Both the position numbers and the translations under genes were made by a program. Shown here piece after piece: positions 1 to 11,039 of a DNA stretch of 61,965 nucleotides. The stretch lies in NCBI GenBank assembly GCA_021432635.1, contig MU270036.1, positions 889,281 through 951,245 of the forward strand. Reading direction: 5' to 3'. Origin of the DNA: Thozetella sp. PMI_491 (taxonomy: Eukaryota; Ascomycota; Sordariomycetes; Chaetosphaeriales; Chaetosphaeriaceae). Within the stretch, counting starts at the first letter, position 1. Each line of letters begins with the position of its first letter. Under the pieces are notes generated by a model. The model worked only from the letters and a program-made list of their open reading frames with translations, was not told the origin of the DNA and searched no databases.

Positions 1-151
1 TAGTACAGCTAAATACTATACTATACTATACTAGTTCACAACCCTGATTAACGAAACGAAAACAAAAAAGAGTGCAACGTTTAGGCTTGTACGGCGGCGC
101 TACAGTTGAACGACTGAATTGTATCGCGGACCCTTCTATTTATCCTACCTT

Positions 152-2667
152 CTACACCACCATTACAACTTGCTTGCCATTCTTGAGGCTCCATTCTGTG
201 CTCCCCATCGATAAATCGCTCGCTTCCGGCGACAGGAACGTCATGAAGATCCGTCCTACCGATGTCTTCTTAAGATTGACGACCACTGCCTTACCACTTA
301 CCTTGCCCATCAGCATTAGCACCACCGACGCCGCTAAGATAAGCGCCATGGAAACCGCCACTAGGAATGCTGGGATTGCGTACAGTATGTTATACTTGAC
401 CCGACGGACCACGGGACTGACCTTCACCTGCATCGCTGAGTTCACACTCTTCGTTCCCACCACCGCAGGAGCAGCGAGGTCTGTCCAGAGGGTATTCATC
501 ATGGCCGCGATTCCTTTTGGATCCGTAGACTGCTTCTGCCAGTAAGACAACACCGCTACACTGGTTCCCCCGTAGTAGTCTGGAAGGGCTCTAATTTCCG
601 AACTGAGCCCATAATACAAGGTGTTTATAGATTCCCAGCCGAAAGTCGCGGCTGGAGTGTTGTCCTGAGAGTTAAACTCAACTGAGCCAACGCCACTCCC
701 CTGCCAACCGACGGGGAGGTACAGCTCGGGCTTTTGAACGATTGAGACATTGGGGAATGAAGAGTATGCAGAGCTGACCAGGCCCCAAACGGGTCGGATC
801 TGTATCACAGCAAGGCCCGAGTCTTCCACGCCCCATATTGGGGCTTCGGAAGGTGAGCTGTAGGACTTTGGTCGGATGTTCTTCACCGCAAGGTCGGAAA
901 GGGTGCTGCTGGTACCATTGGTCAGGAATGAAACCGTCTTTATGCGAGCCTTTAAAGTGCTGGCACAAGAATACAGGGATGAAGACCACCTGCTGCCGTC
1001 CTGGAATCGAAGCGACGATGGCGTGCCATCCAAGGGCACCGGGGCACCACGGACGAGCCCACATGCGACGTATATGTCACTGATGTTGGCGATGTCGAGA
1101 TCGCTGGCCCCGGCGCATACGACCCCTATTTGTAAGCTAGGTTAGAAATACCGAAGCCTAATTTGGACCGAACAACAGGGGCTTAGAGACGGGGCAAATA
1201 AAGACCGGCAATGACGCGATTCAAAAATATCACTTACCGATGCTGTCAAAATTTGAAGAAGTTACATTGTATGGGTTTGAGTAGCTAACGTTGAATCCGG
1301 AGAATATTGCGGCTGGAGTATTGGACAATAACCAAGTTGGCGCGTAGCTCGAGATACCAGCGGTCAAGTACATGGACGTGGAGCTGCCGCCAGGCAAGGG
1401 GTATTGTTTTCCAAATGTGGAGTCCACGTATCGAAATGGTGGATGGATGCTGGTGACGTTTAGGTAGGCCATCGACCATGCGTTGTGGAGGTATGCTGCT
1501 TTGTACGCACGGGCTTGGAGGTCTGGGTTGCTCTGACTCTTTTCATGATCATACCCTGGGTAAGTTTGGTTCAAAAACACAAATCCGCCCTTATCGACCA
1601 GCGTCAGGTTCACTATAGGGTTGGTGGTCCCGGGGTCGTAGTCTACCGCGGTGTACTCCAAGGTCAGGTTCGTGTCGACGCAGCTGGTCTCGGGTTCGAT
1701 AAAGAGGAGATCCTCCTCCCAGCTCCCACCATGGGGGAGGTCCGAGGGAATGGTGTGGTTGCGGAAGCCCAAACCCCCATTGAGGATATCTACAACCAAA
1801 CCCTCGACGAGATGGAAGCTCCCGTCCAAGAACAAGTTCTGAATCGGGCGGTACTTTCCCACGAGATATCTGCTCCCGTTGTTGAACGTTAGGTTGTACC
1901 ACGAGCCCGCTGTGGCGCTATATTGTCTCCATTGAATGTCGAAGAAGTTGGAAACAGTTGTTGGGTTGACAAGCGTACCGCTGGAGAATATCTCAGTAAT
2001 CAATGAGGGCATTGTCGTGTTGTAACCGTTGGGATAGAGCAGACTATATGAGGTACCATCCCACGACACCGCGAGATCAGTCGTTGAATAAGGACAAGGC
2101 CCAGGGGCACGCACAAGGTGATCTAACCAATAACAGATCCTGTTGAAGGGTAGATCACTTCTTGGTGGAGTCGTAAGTCCAAAGAAGGACGTATCGGGTG
2201 CATAGGTGAAGCTTGGCATCACCGCATCACTGAAGTCTAGAGCTTCATAGAGCCCAAGCGGCGTGATGATCCCGGAGAGGGCGATGAGATACACTAGCCA
2301 CGTCTTTCCTCCAACTAAGAACCGCACCATTCTTCGCACTCCATAGAACCGGGCGGTGTCAGATTGGAAAATATCTGGGAAATACGAGCTTTGAAGGGAC
2401 CGTCCCGCCACAGACCTTAGTCGCCATGCATTAGCTCATTGCTCAGCATTATTCTGAAGTGTAACTTCCTACCAAGTCGCTGCAGTCTCGTTCTCTCGAA
2501 GTGCCCCGGCCAATATGAAATTCAGACCTGTGGGAATCAACACTTGGGCTACAGCATTAAATAGTTAGCTGACGGGTCCCAAAGACGGTCTTGGCTTTGC
2601 CTAGCTCACCAACAAAGATTCCCACCGCTATGAAACCAGCCACGTACCCAACTGTGAGTTCCCCCAT
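152..2667 (-). CDS. Large N-glycosylated membrane protein of unknown function, four exons
   Basis: Exons read 2667-2610, 2548-2473, 2415-1238 and 1125-152, and all phases close to give 761 residues. The start is MGELTVGYV, directly leading into a hydrophobic segment; a second segment (TWLVYLIALSGI) follows about 40 residues after the third exon begins. A long, Asn-X-Ser/Thr-rich middle part carries many possible N-glycosylation sites (NLTF, NGSR, NHTI, NLTL, NVTS), and a single strong membrane helix lies near the C-terminus (ILYAIPAFLVAVSMALILAA) before a short basic tail. This architecture implies a large extracellular or lumenal domain. The family is known to me only as uncharacterised fungal membrane proteins, so no function is proposed. 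The first two introns are short, and the third uses the second of two nearby AG acceptors because the first leads into a stop codon. Confidence 0.8.
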
Positions 2668-3085
2668 CTTAGTATTACACTATTAGAGCTCAGATACAAG
2701 TTGTCGAACATGAATCTTGGCGGTATTAAGGAAAAGGCTCTGGGCGACAAATCTAGCAGCATTCGAGGGCCTCGAGCCCACCGTCGCAAATTTGGTATCT
2801 TTATTCTTCAACTTCGCAGTAAGATTATGTTACAGATCTGCGCACCTTCCCAGTTCACTTTATCAGATTTGCACAACCGAATGAAAAATACGACGTGCTG
2901 TAAGACGTGATTGGTCTTGCCCTCGACACGTTAAGGTGCGGCTGAAAACATCCAATAAGCTCGGCTCAACCAAAGCCCGAATACACCCATTGGGCAGGGG
3001 ACGTGTTTACGACTAGTTTAAAAGTCTCGGAAGGGTTGGAGGTTTTGCGCCCGGTAATGGGATAGGTGATGCCAGCGAACAAAAG
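2668..3085. other. Intergenic region between divergent genes
   Basis: About 420 bases separate the two divergent starts and must hold both promoters. I see no convincing TATA box or repeat. A 69-codon reading frame at 2701-2910 has no recognisable features and is not called. Confidence 0.5.
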
Positions 3086-3820
3086 ATGGCGCTTTCAAAC
3101 GCCACAGTACGAAGGTTGTGCGTTGCGCTGCTGATCGGGCTCAGCAGCGCACAGGGCCTTTCCCACTGCTTTGGAATAAACTCAATATGCACTATCAGCC
3201 AGGAAATGTACGATGTCTGCTCAGCCTCGGGAGGCTCCGGTAGCAGTCGCAACGTCACCGCTGAGTTTGCCTGTTTTTGCGAAGGTGGATGGGTCTCTGT
3301 TCTGCAGGCGTAAGAAGATACTAGGATGCCATATATCGGAAAACGGAGAAGCTAATGTGGGCACAATAGCTGCGACGACTGCGAGGGTTCTGTCAGCTCA
3401 TACCATGCTACTGAGTCCCTTCTAAGTAGCGACTGCAAGAGCATGAGCTTCACAATCGCCCCTATACCATCCAGCGTCTCGTCCCGCTTGGGGAATACTT
3501 CGGTGGTGACCACTGCAAAGTCAGCGACGAAAACGGCCCCATCTACTTCAAACATACAGTCGGACTCCAACGATGTTTTCGCGACGCCGACTTCTACGAC
3601 GACGACTCTGGTTATTGCGCCAACCGCGGTATTCAATACAACCATACATGGAATGCCAACATATACTCTGCCCTCCGTTGCTAGCTCTGCAAGCGGGGTG
3701 CCGGGGCCTGCTGCAACGAACTCCGCAAGCCGCCAACATCTCTTCATAAATCATGAGAAGATATACCAGATAGCATCAATCGCGTTTTTTATTAGCAACG
3801 TCATTACTTTTGGAATTTAG
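3086..3820 (+). CDS. Small secreted cysteine-containing protein, possibly GPI- or tail-anchored
   Basis: Two exons, 3086-3309 and 3370-3820, joined across a 60-nt GTAAGA...AATAG intron; the join restores ...VLQACDDCEG..., a cysteine pattern common in fungal secreted proteins, whereas the unspliced frame stops at once. An N-terminal signal peptide ends near LSSAQG. The next 90 residues hold about eight cysteines (SHCFG, SICT, YDVCS, FACFCEG, CDDCEG, SDCKS). A Ser/Thr-rich spacer follows, and the last 25 residues are hydrophobic (IYQIASIAFFISNVITFGI), fitting a GPI signal or a tail anchor. The expected place is the cell surface or wall. I do not recognise a named family; a cell-surface or effector-like role is only possible. 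Confidence 0.75.
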
Positions 3821-5439
3821 TACTGGATAAGGCATATATACTCAGTAAATGGTTGACGGGTATCAATTGACAAAGTTATTTAAATTTATAGCAAAGCACT
3901 CTTACCTAGAGATGGCGTGTAGATTCCGACCTTGGCAAGCGAACGGGAGGGGGCCGCTGCACAGTTATCCCCTCGCCAAGTGGAATTATTACTCTTTCCG
4001 CTACATTTATTACGCGAATATAGAGCTTCTTTAACTCAGGATACCACGGACGGCATTATTTAGGCGTCGCAACCGACTTAGTCAAACCGGGGAAGTAATT
4101 ATTGGGCTGCCTAGTAAAAGAAAACTAGCGGGTCTACCTATCCTATTCAACGCTTTATTAACATATTTTTCATTAAAGCTAAGATCTTAAATCTATAAAC
4201 GAAAGATTGATACAGATCGAGCCGTGGTGAATGAATAGCATCGGTCACATTTTAGCGGTTCTGATAGACGTCACTACCTAGTTTTGCGAATACCGCTGAC
4301 GACTGGAGGATCGTGTTGAAAGCATAGATTATTCGGAGCAAGAGGCGCTGCGTGTCCCGTTTGTACCTACGGTAAGTGTTTTGAGGAACAACTGCTTCTA
4401 GTGTAAACCCGCGCTTGTTGTGTCGGGCATTTGAGGTCGAGGGTTAGAAGTGAAGCTCAGTTCAAAGTTCTAGTATCTATTTTAACACCAGGGGTGTCGA
4501 CTTTGAAATTCCTTTTCGGTGCCTCACGCGATATGCGATCCATATCCAGCGAACGCCACTGCACATAGCGATGGAATAAGGCAAAGAGAAGAAAACCGCT
4601 GCTCAGCTGGTTGTAGGCAGGATTCCGGTGTCCAGCGGGAATGAATATTATGTCAGATCATTTTATACGCTGTGCTCCGTGACTTGTCCCTTTTTATCCT
4701 TTTGCGGAAAACACGTGGTATGAGCCGCGTCCCTGCCTGCACGGGTGCCTAGTCGAGAGGAATTGCAGAAACCTGTTATGGATACCGGTACCGTAGCATC
4801 AGAATAACACATCCAGTAGCTTCACGTGGACCGAGGCCAGTATCCATTGCGATTCGTACAGGCGTTCGTACGCGAGAGGAGGCACGAATATACTTGTTGA
4901 CCCGTGAATATAAGAGCCCTTCGCTCTAACATGGACCTGATTATTAACAACTTAACCGAAGATTAAGCTTAATCCTTATTTGGATCGCTTTCTATCAGCG
5001 AGCTACTGTGGTGTACACTATTTCTAAACTTGAAGACACGACGGGATCCCCGCAAGCCAAGGCTTAGAGGCGCCTAATATGCAGCTGCCAGAATCAGCTT
5101 TGTGACTCAACGTACGCCGAGCCTTGTTTCCGATAGTTCTTGGCATAATCCACCTCTTATAACAGCTCGCCACCTCCGACTGTCCCGGAGATTTCCCAGA
5201 TTGCCTGCATAGAGTCATACCAGGTCCTGTAGTGGTAGCATGTACCTCGTGGGCCAAGACCGAAGGCTAACGCTGACAGGGCTGACGAGTTTCGCGGCGC
5301 ATTCCTGATATGAATTAGCGCTCCCCCCAAAAGATGTTGCACAATATACGCGGGAAGCACCACGAGTTATAAATTCTCTATCTGCTGCTTGCGAGGCCTG
5401 GCGATTTTCCATAGCGATGGCAGCAGTGCTCGTCTCAGC
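3821..5439. other. Long gene-poor interval
   Basis: About 1.6 kb with only short, overlapping frames on both strands, none with recognisable motifs. Base composition is mixed, with a more AT-rich stretch near 4120-4210. No transposon termini, RNA gene or repeat was seen. The end of the interval must hold the promoter of the Zn2Cys6 gene that starts at 5440. Confidence 0.5.
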
Positions 5440-7351
5440 ATGGAATTATCACGCCAATCGGTCCCACGCTCCAAAGGATGTATCGCCTGCGTCTCGCGAA
5501 AAGTGCGCTGCGGTTAGTCGGCCTATAGGAATCTGCTACCTCACTGCTCGCAGGGGTTTTACTAATAGCCACAGACGGAAGGCAGCCTTCATGTGGGAAG
5601 TGCGAGAAAGGAAAACAACCTTGCCCTGGTTATCGGCGGAACAGATTTGTATTCGTCGGTGAATATGGAAGGGGACCGCCCGGAGCCCTCCCTCGAATTC
5701 ACCCGGCAAGCAACACTGACCTAGGTAGCTCCGCGTGGCCAAATAAACGGCAGATTTCCCATCCGCTTGGACGACTGAATCCGCCAGTCCCGGGAAGAAT
5801 TGTCGCGGAAGATAGGACGGCTGTATACAGCGCTTTCTTCCTATCGGAGTTCCATTTCGTTGTTCCGGAGCACGGCGCCTTTTTCGTAGATCGATTCCGC
5901 CGAGCCCTGGGTCTTGTGAAGGAGGCCGAAGGGGCTCTGTCGAAGAACCCATTAGTACATGCTGTTGGAGCTCTCGCAAGTGGTCATTTCTCCCGGCAGC
6001 ACAACGATGTGGCTTCTCAGAGCAATAGCATGCTGGCTTACGGGAATGCCCTGCGCTGCACGGCGGAGCAGCTGGCCAATATCCATCAGGAGAGTCGCTC
6101 ACTGGTATCTGATCAGGATTGGGAGGACCTCCACCTCTGTTGCCTGTCTCTTGCAATGTGGGAGGTTTGTTTGATCCAAGACTGTCAGCCTATTGCATCG
6201 AAGTGTGTTCCTGACGACCGGACTCTAGTTTTGCATGCGCCCTGGTGCACACGACTGGAGAAACCACGTACAGGGTATGGCGTCTGCCATGGAACAGCGG
6301 GGAATTCACAGGCTGGAGTGTCCAGCCTGGGCATGCTCGTCCCGTTTCTTCGTCGTAAGTGCCATGATGGTGAAGCGAGGCACAGCCCTCTGCTGTGTTA
6401 ACACGTAAGCCATCCTTGTAGCTTCTAGAAAGACTCGACTCGGCAGGCAAAACCGGGGCCAAGAAATTCGAGCTAGTAGGCGACAACTCGGACGTCACCT
6501 GCTATCTGTGGCCTAGCAGCAAAAGAGACACGTACATGGCGCAGGGGCCCCGCACCACAGTCGATAGCACCCTCGACGATCTCGCCGCTGCAGTAGCCAT
6601 TCGAGCGCAGCTTTCTAGACTTTCTTTGGCTTACAATCATCCAGAACGTCATGCTCGGGGCGGAAAGAACCTTGATGCACAGCTGGCGAGGATTTTGACC
6701 CAGGGCACCGCCATCATCCAGCGACGGGAGATCTTTCTTCATTTCTGTGGGCAGTCGGTTTCGGAAATTTCCATGGACAGCTTGCTATCTAAGGCCTCTA
6801 AGTCCAGGCTGGCAGAAGCCATCCTAAGCGTCTATCCTTTCCGCTCTAATAGCTCGATACCGGCCACAGTACTTTATTTCAGTAATCTTCGGGAGTACTA
6901 CAACATCACTATTGGGTGGCTCACCGTGATGGTTACACGCCTTGTCCAGTGTGATGCCATCAGGCTTATGAAAGACGGCAGCCGTAGACGCAGTATTCTG
7001 GGTATTGATGGACTTCCCGACTCGGAAATGCTAGAGCGATCCTTCCATCGACACCGCGCAGCACTGGTCGATTATGCGCTGCTCACTTTTAGAACTATCC
7101 CGTACATTACGCTCGCCGAAAATATTGACACTAGCCCGTTCTTTACCTCTGCGGTCTTCAACCTTGCCCACTTCATCGTCGCCCACGAGTGCGAGATTCG
7201 CAGTACAGATGCTGGGTCGGACGGCCAATTGGATCTTTTACTTGCTGCCAGAGACGTCTTAGAAAATCATCTAAAGTGGGTAAGCTCCAGAAAGATTACC
7301 ATTGCATTTAGGTGGGGAGACTTGCCTAGAAATGGTATGAGTATTGTGTGA
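5440..7351 (+). CDS. Zn2Cys6 fungal transcription factor
   Basis: Exons 5440-5512, 5569-6164, 6229-6354 and 6422-7351 join in phase to 574 residues. The N-terminus is a binuclear zinc cluster, Cys14-x2-Cys17-x6-Cys24-x8-Cys33-x2-Cys36-x6-Cys43 (GCIACVSRKVRC ... PSCGKCEKGKQPCPGY); the first intron splits it after the third cysteine, as is common in this family. The remainder resembles the fungal-specific transcription factor domain 2 type, including the MEQRGIHRLE stretch near residue 250. It should bind CGG-containing DNA in the nucleus. It lies beside a sugar transporter and a beta-glucosidase, so it may control them; this is inference. The third intron uses the GTAAGT donor at 6355; a later GTAAGC would break the frame. 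Confidence 0.88.
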
Positions 7352-8195
7352 AGGGGCAAGGATTTTAAGTAGTCTAGTGTTTATCGTAGCAGTCTTTATT
7401 TGATAAAACACCTTCCAAGGGGGTCTGCACTTTGGCCTGTTATCTAATGATCGAAGGGCATAATTACATACCGATCCAAGCCAGTTCCAGCATTCTTTCT
7501 TCCTTTCCTCTGTTCTACCTAACAGTCTAGCGGCACGCTTCATTACCGTCCTAACCTCCAATCGATGGCGAAGGGTTAGGAGCTTTTGGGCCGGAATTGC
7601 TAGATCCAGCTTGCCGCCCGCAAGCTCGCTACAAAGCAGTTAGCTGTTTGAACTACAATTAGATTGGGAAGATGAAAATTTACGAATAAATTTAACCATT
7701 TCAACGTGCCTTGAGTAATCCTTATTATCAAGCGGCAGTCTAGATGCGCGGGGCGGTATTCAGGCTGGGAACCACCACCTGCCATGCACACTCCTCGACA
7801 GGCCGGGCGCATCGTTAGGAAAGTCGACAAAGCCCTTCTCGGCCATAGAAGTAGTCAATATTGCAGCCCTACCGGAATTATAGCTCTTTTCCGTCTTTCA
7901 ATTATTGCTACAAACAGTCAAAAACAGCTCAGACTTCCGCTTGAATTTGGTAAACTCGTTCGAGGGAATTCGTTTCTCATGTTCCACTCCAACTGTCCTC
8001 AAGCCGCGCCATCTCTATTCCCTAGACCAAAAAACAATTTCTTTTCTAAATGTATTTAGACTGAGTTTGCTTGCATTATTAGCCCCTTGTTTGACAGTAC
8101 TTATAACGTGGTTGTAATCTTACAGCAGACTACCTTCACCTCATACTTATATGCTTCATTTATCTACCTATATGTCTTCGTTACACTGTACTATA
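7352..8195. other. Intergenic region between convergent genes
   Basis: Contains the 3' flanks of the regulator and the transporter, which converge. Short frames on both strands show no motifs. No terminator-like structure could be assigned. Confidence 0.45.
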
Positions 8196-10098
8196 CTAAA
8201 GCTTCCTATCTATCTCTACGTGGCTAGCCTCAGGTGTCGGTGATATCTTTTCGAGATCGCCTGAATCTCGACTATACCCTGGTTCGAAAATTGCCGCGAC
8301 TTCCTCCAGCGACTTGCCCTTGGTTTCAGGGAAGTACAGCCAAACCATGACAAAGAAAAGAGCATCAAGAATACAAAACACAATATAGTATTTCCAACCT
8401 AGATTCCCCATAGCGATAGGGTTCACGAATTGAGCAAGGATGAGAGTGGTGTTTGCGATGATCAAGGTGATTGCAACGCCCCAGCCTCTGAGTTCGTAGG
8501 GGAAGATCTCGGTCGGATACGCGTATGTGAGAGGAGTAATTGCGATAGCGTAGTGGAAGTAGAAGATGAACAGCATGGGGATGACCGCGTAGCCTATTCC
8601 TACTGACTGGGTAGCAGCGAACCGGGAGTTGAGAATGGTCCAGATCTACATGTAAAGTATCAGTTCGTCATATCCCCACCCAGGTCAGGGAGGACCTGCA
8701 GACAATATACGACCAGGAGGGTCTGGACGGCACTTACCACATAAGAGATGGTCATTCCCGCAGCAGACCATAGGAACAAGGCCCTTCGTCCAAGTCTATC
8801 AACTAACATGACACCACACCCAATGCAGGAAATCAGATTGAATATTTGCAGCCCTCCATTGATCAAGGACTGTTGGGTGGGGTCTGTGATGCCGATGGTG
8901 TTGAGCACAAGGGTGAGGTAATAAGAGATGACTGAATTGCCCGCCCACTGAGTGGCGATACCGAGCACGGTTACGATCAAGAGCCGCCTGCGGTTTGCTG
9001 GTGAGGCCATGATTCGTCCGATGCTTAATTTCTCGGCGTTCTGTTCAGCATGCAAGGCCTCCTGAATTTGCAATACTTCGAGGCCCACGAGTGTTGAATT
9101 CGCGTCGCCGCCTGCGTGGTACTTGATCAACAGACTTCTAGCTTCCTCGATTTTGCCTTTCGCAACAAGAAATCTGGGTAGCTGTTAAAACCTCTCACTA
9201 TAACGCAGGGAGAGGTATTGATTCGAACCTAGGAGATTCCGGGAGAAACCACGAGAAAATGAGTTGGCCGATAGGCGCTGCCCCCTGCAGGAGAGTCGGA
9301 ATTCGCCAACTCCAGTCTCCATTCATCTTGAGAGTACCAAACGATATCCAGGCTGCACTTATGGCTCCAAAGAACTAGAGAACACTGTTAGCCGCGTTCG
9401 GGGATATTCTGAGTCCGCAAAGGTGGTGTCTGACAAAAAAGGTGTTGTAAAGCGATGTGATCTTTCCTCGCTGAGTTGGATAGGCAAGCTCGGCTAGCAA
9501 AAGAGGGCTGGCCTGGGACATGAAAGCAGCCCCGAGCCCGATAAGCAGACGGGAGAAGAGGAGAAGACCGTAATTAACGGATCCGGCCTGCACTGCGGCT
9601 CCCGCAATTGCAAGACCGAGGCCGAATACCAAGGCTTTCTTTCTGCCGTAGACGTTCGACATCGGCGCCGCGACAAAAGACCCAATGACCTTGCCGACCG
9701 GCATCATAGCGTTAATGGCTCCTAATTTCGCGCTGGTGGGATAGTCTTAGTAGGCTTTCCATGCCGGACTGATCTGCAATGCGTTCATCAAGACGCCTTT
9801 GCGAGTTCGTCAGTCTCCACTTAAGCATATCCATGATCCCTAGAACAGCTCTCACCATCATATCCAAGCGTGGCGGCTGAGATACAGCAGATGGACAGAA
9901 GGGCATTGAGCTTAACGAGGTGGCTCTTGGTCCACCAAGGATCGCCATCACCGGGGAGAGCCTGCAGCAAAGGTTATCAGCACAGCGTCGAGGGAGAACA
10001 CGGTCATGGGGGTGAACCTCAGCGAGCTCCGCTCCCACGAGCTTGATTCGCTCTGCCTTTCTCTCTTCCGCGCTGGGCTGGTCGCGACGGTGGAACAT
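8196..10098 (-). pseudogene. MFS sugar-porter family transporter with an in-frame stop codon
   Basis: Six exons, 10098-10018, 9961-9856, 9796-9435, 9374-9229, 9173-8738 and 8645-8196, join in phase to 527 codons, the normal length of fungal sugar porters. Family marks include GYDG after the first helix, the NVYGRKKA loop, PESPRF before the central loop, VDRLGRRA, the PTEIFPYELR stretch and PETKGKSLEEV near the C-terminus. About 12 membrane helices are expected; relatives import hexoses or beta-linked disaccharides by proton symport at the plasma membrane. A TAA codon at 9747-9749 interrupts exon 3 between WKAY and DYPTSAKLGAINA, where homologous sequence continues on both sides. Unless this is a sequencing error or is read through, the product is truncated near residue 80. 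It is divergent from a beta-glucosidase gene. Confidence 0.85.
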
Positions 10099-10218
10099 GT
10101 TTTAAGATACGAATTGAGAACCGGATGCGGGATGATCAAGGCGCAGAATAAAGCTGGGGGAGAGGCGGTGGGCTTCCTAGGGTGAGAGTCTTCGTTCTCA
10201 GCTATGCCGGCATGGTGA

Positions 10219-10231
10219 GTATATATAATAA
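10219..10231 (-). promoter_or_regulatory. Possible TATA element for the transporter
   Basis: The run tatatataataat lies about 120 bases upstream of the transporter start codon. Position and composition fit a core promoter, but this is not proof. Confidence 0.35.
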
Positions 10232-10640
10232 TTTGGTAAATGCGTCTACACTTCTGACCCTGACCGGCCCGCACAATATCGCTTGCCCATGGGGACCTGG
10301 AGAATGTGACCAACCCCACAGTCGCGAACGGGCAGTTTCCCCATGGGGCTCCTAGTTCAACGCGTGGAGCGAGACGGAGGTGGCCTGGTCATGGGGACGA
10401 CGGCCGCGGCCCAGGAGCTAGGTATTTGGACGATCTGGGGGACTCGGGCTACTAGCGGGTCCATGAGGCCACGCTATGCCTATTCTGCGCACATAGTCAG
10501 GGTGTCTGGAGGTGGTCTGGCGGATTAACTTCCATCTGGGGGGAGCCCGTTGAAGGCCAAGCACTCCTAGCAAGGATCGCATTGGACCTAACGAATCACA
10601 GCTCGCTATCCTGAATTAAAGCCGACAATCCGCGCCTCAC

Positions 10641-10689
10641 CGCAAATGCCGACACTCCCCGCTTGGTCGCAAATGCCGGCGCTCCTCGT
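10641..10689. repeat. Two 21-bp direct repeats in the divergent promoter
   Basis: Copies at 10641-10661 and 10669-10689 share cgcaaatgccg followed by a c-rich half; 18 of 21 positions match and they start 28 bases apart. They lie in the promoter shared by the transporter and beta-glucosidase, and each includes a CCG triplet. They could be paired regulator sites; no binding evidence exists. Confidence 0.6.
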
Positions 10690-10864
10690 CCTGCCTCCTA
10701 GTACCTGACTCGAGCGTTACACTTGTTGACCCACAGCATCGGGTAACTGTGATGGGTAGGAGACTATGGCATACCGCTAAAGCCCAGCATCGCCTCGTAT
10801 GTATGCCACGCCCAAATGCCCCCATCCCTACCAATAGGAACTCCTCCCGACTTTCCTCCCGAGC

Positions 10865-10875
10865 TATATAATATA
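10865..10875 (+). promoter_or_regulatory. Possible TATA box of the beta-glucosidase gene
   Basis: The sequence tatataatata lies 165 bases upstream of the chosen ATG. It is followed by a CT-rich stretch (10921-11005), common just upstream of fungal transcription starts. Confidence 0.5.
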
Positions 10876-11039
10876 CTCGAGAATTTGCGATGTCGACGGC
10901 TTTTCAAATCATCTAGAAAATACACCTTCCCCTCGAATGTGTCTAGCGCTTCTACCCCTTTCCTTTCCTCGTACCTTCGTATGCTTCTACATCTCTTCTA
11001 TTAGTCCTCTTGAGATACCTTCCATAGACGGTGTGCAAG

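Larger units (their letters stand above)
10099..11039. promoter_or_regulatory. Shared divergent promoter of transporter and beta-glucosidase
   Basis: This 0.94-kb interval must drive both divergent genes. It holds a TATA-like tract for each side and a pair of 21-bp direct repeats (separate entries). The regulator genes flanking the pair encode Zn2Cys6 proteins, which usually bind CGG triplets, and several CGG/CCG triplets occur here. A 61-codon frame at 10343-10528 shows no features and is not called. Confidence 0.6.

Noticed and set aside
9221..9230. Second T-loop-like sequence (ggttcgaat on the minus strand)
   Set aside because: It forms the donor of a transporter intron; no cloverleaf is possible nearby.
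10343..10528. Short frame in the divergent promoter
   Set aside because: Gly-rich 61 codons with no motif and no spliceable neighbours; treated as chance.
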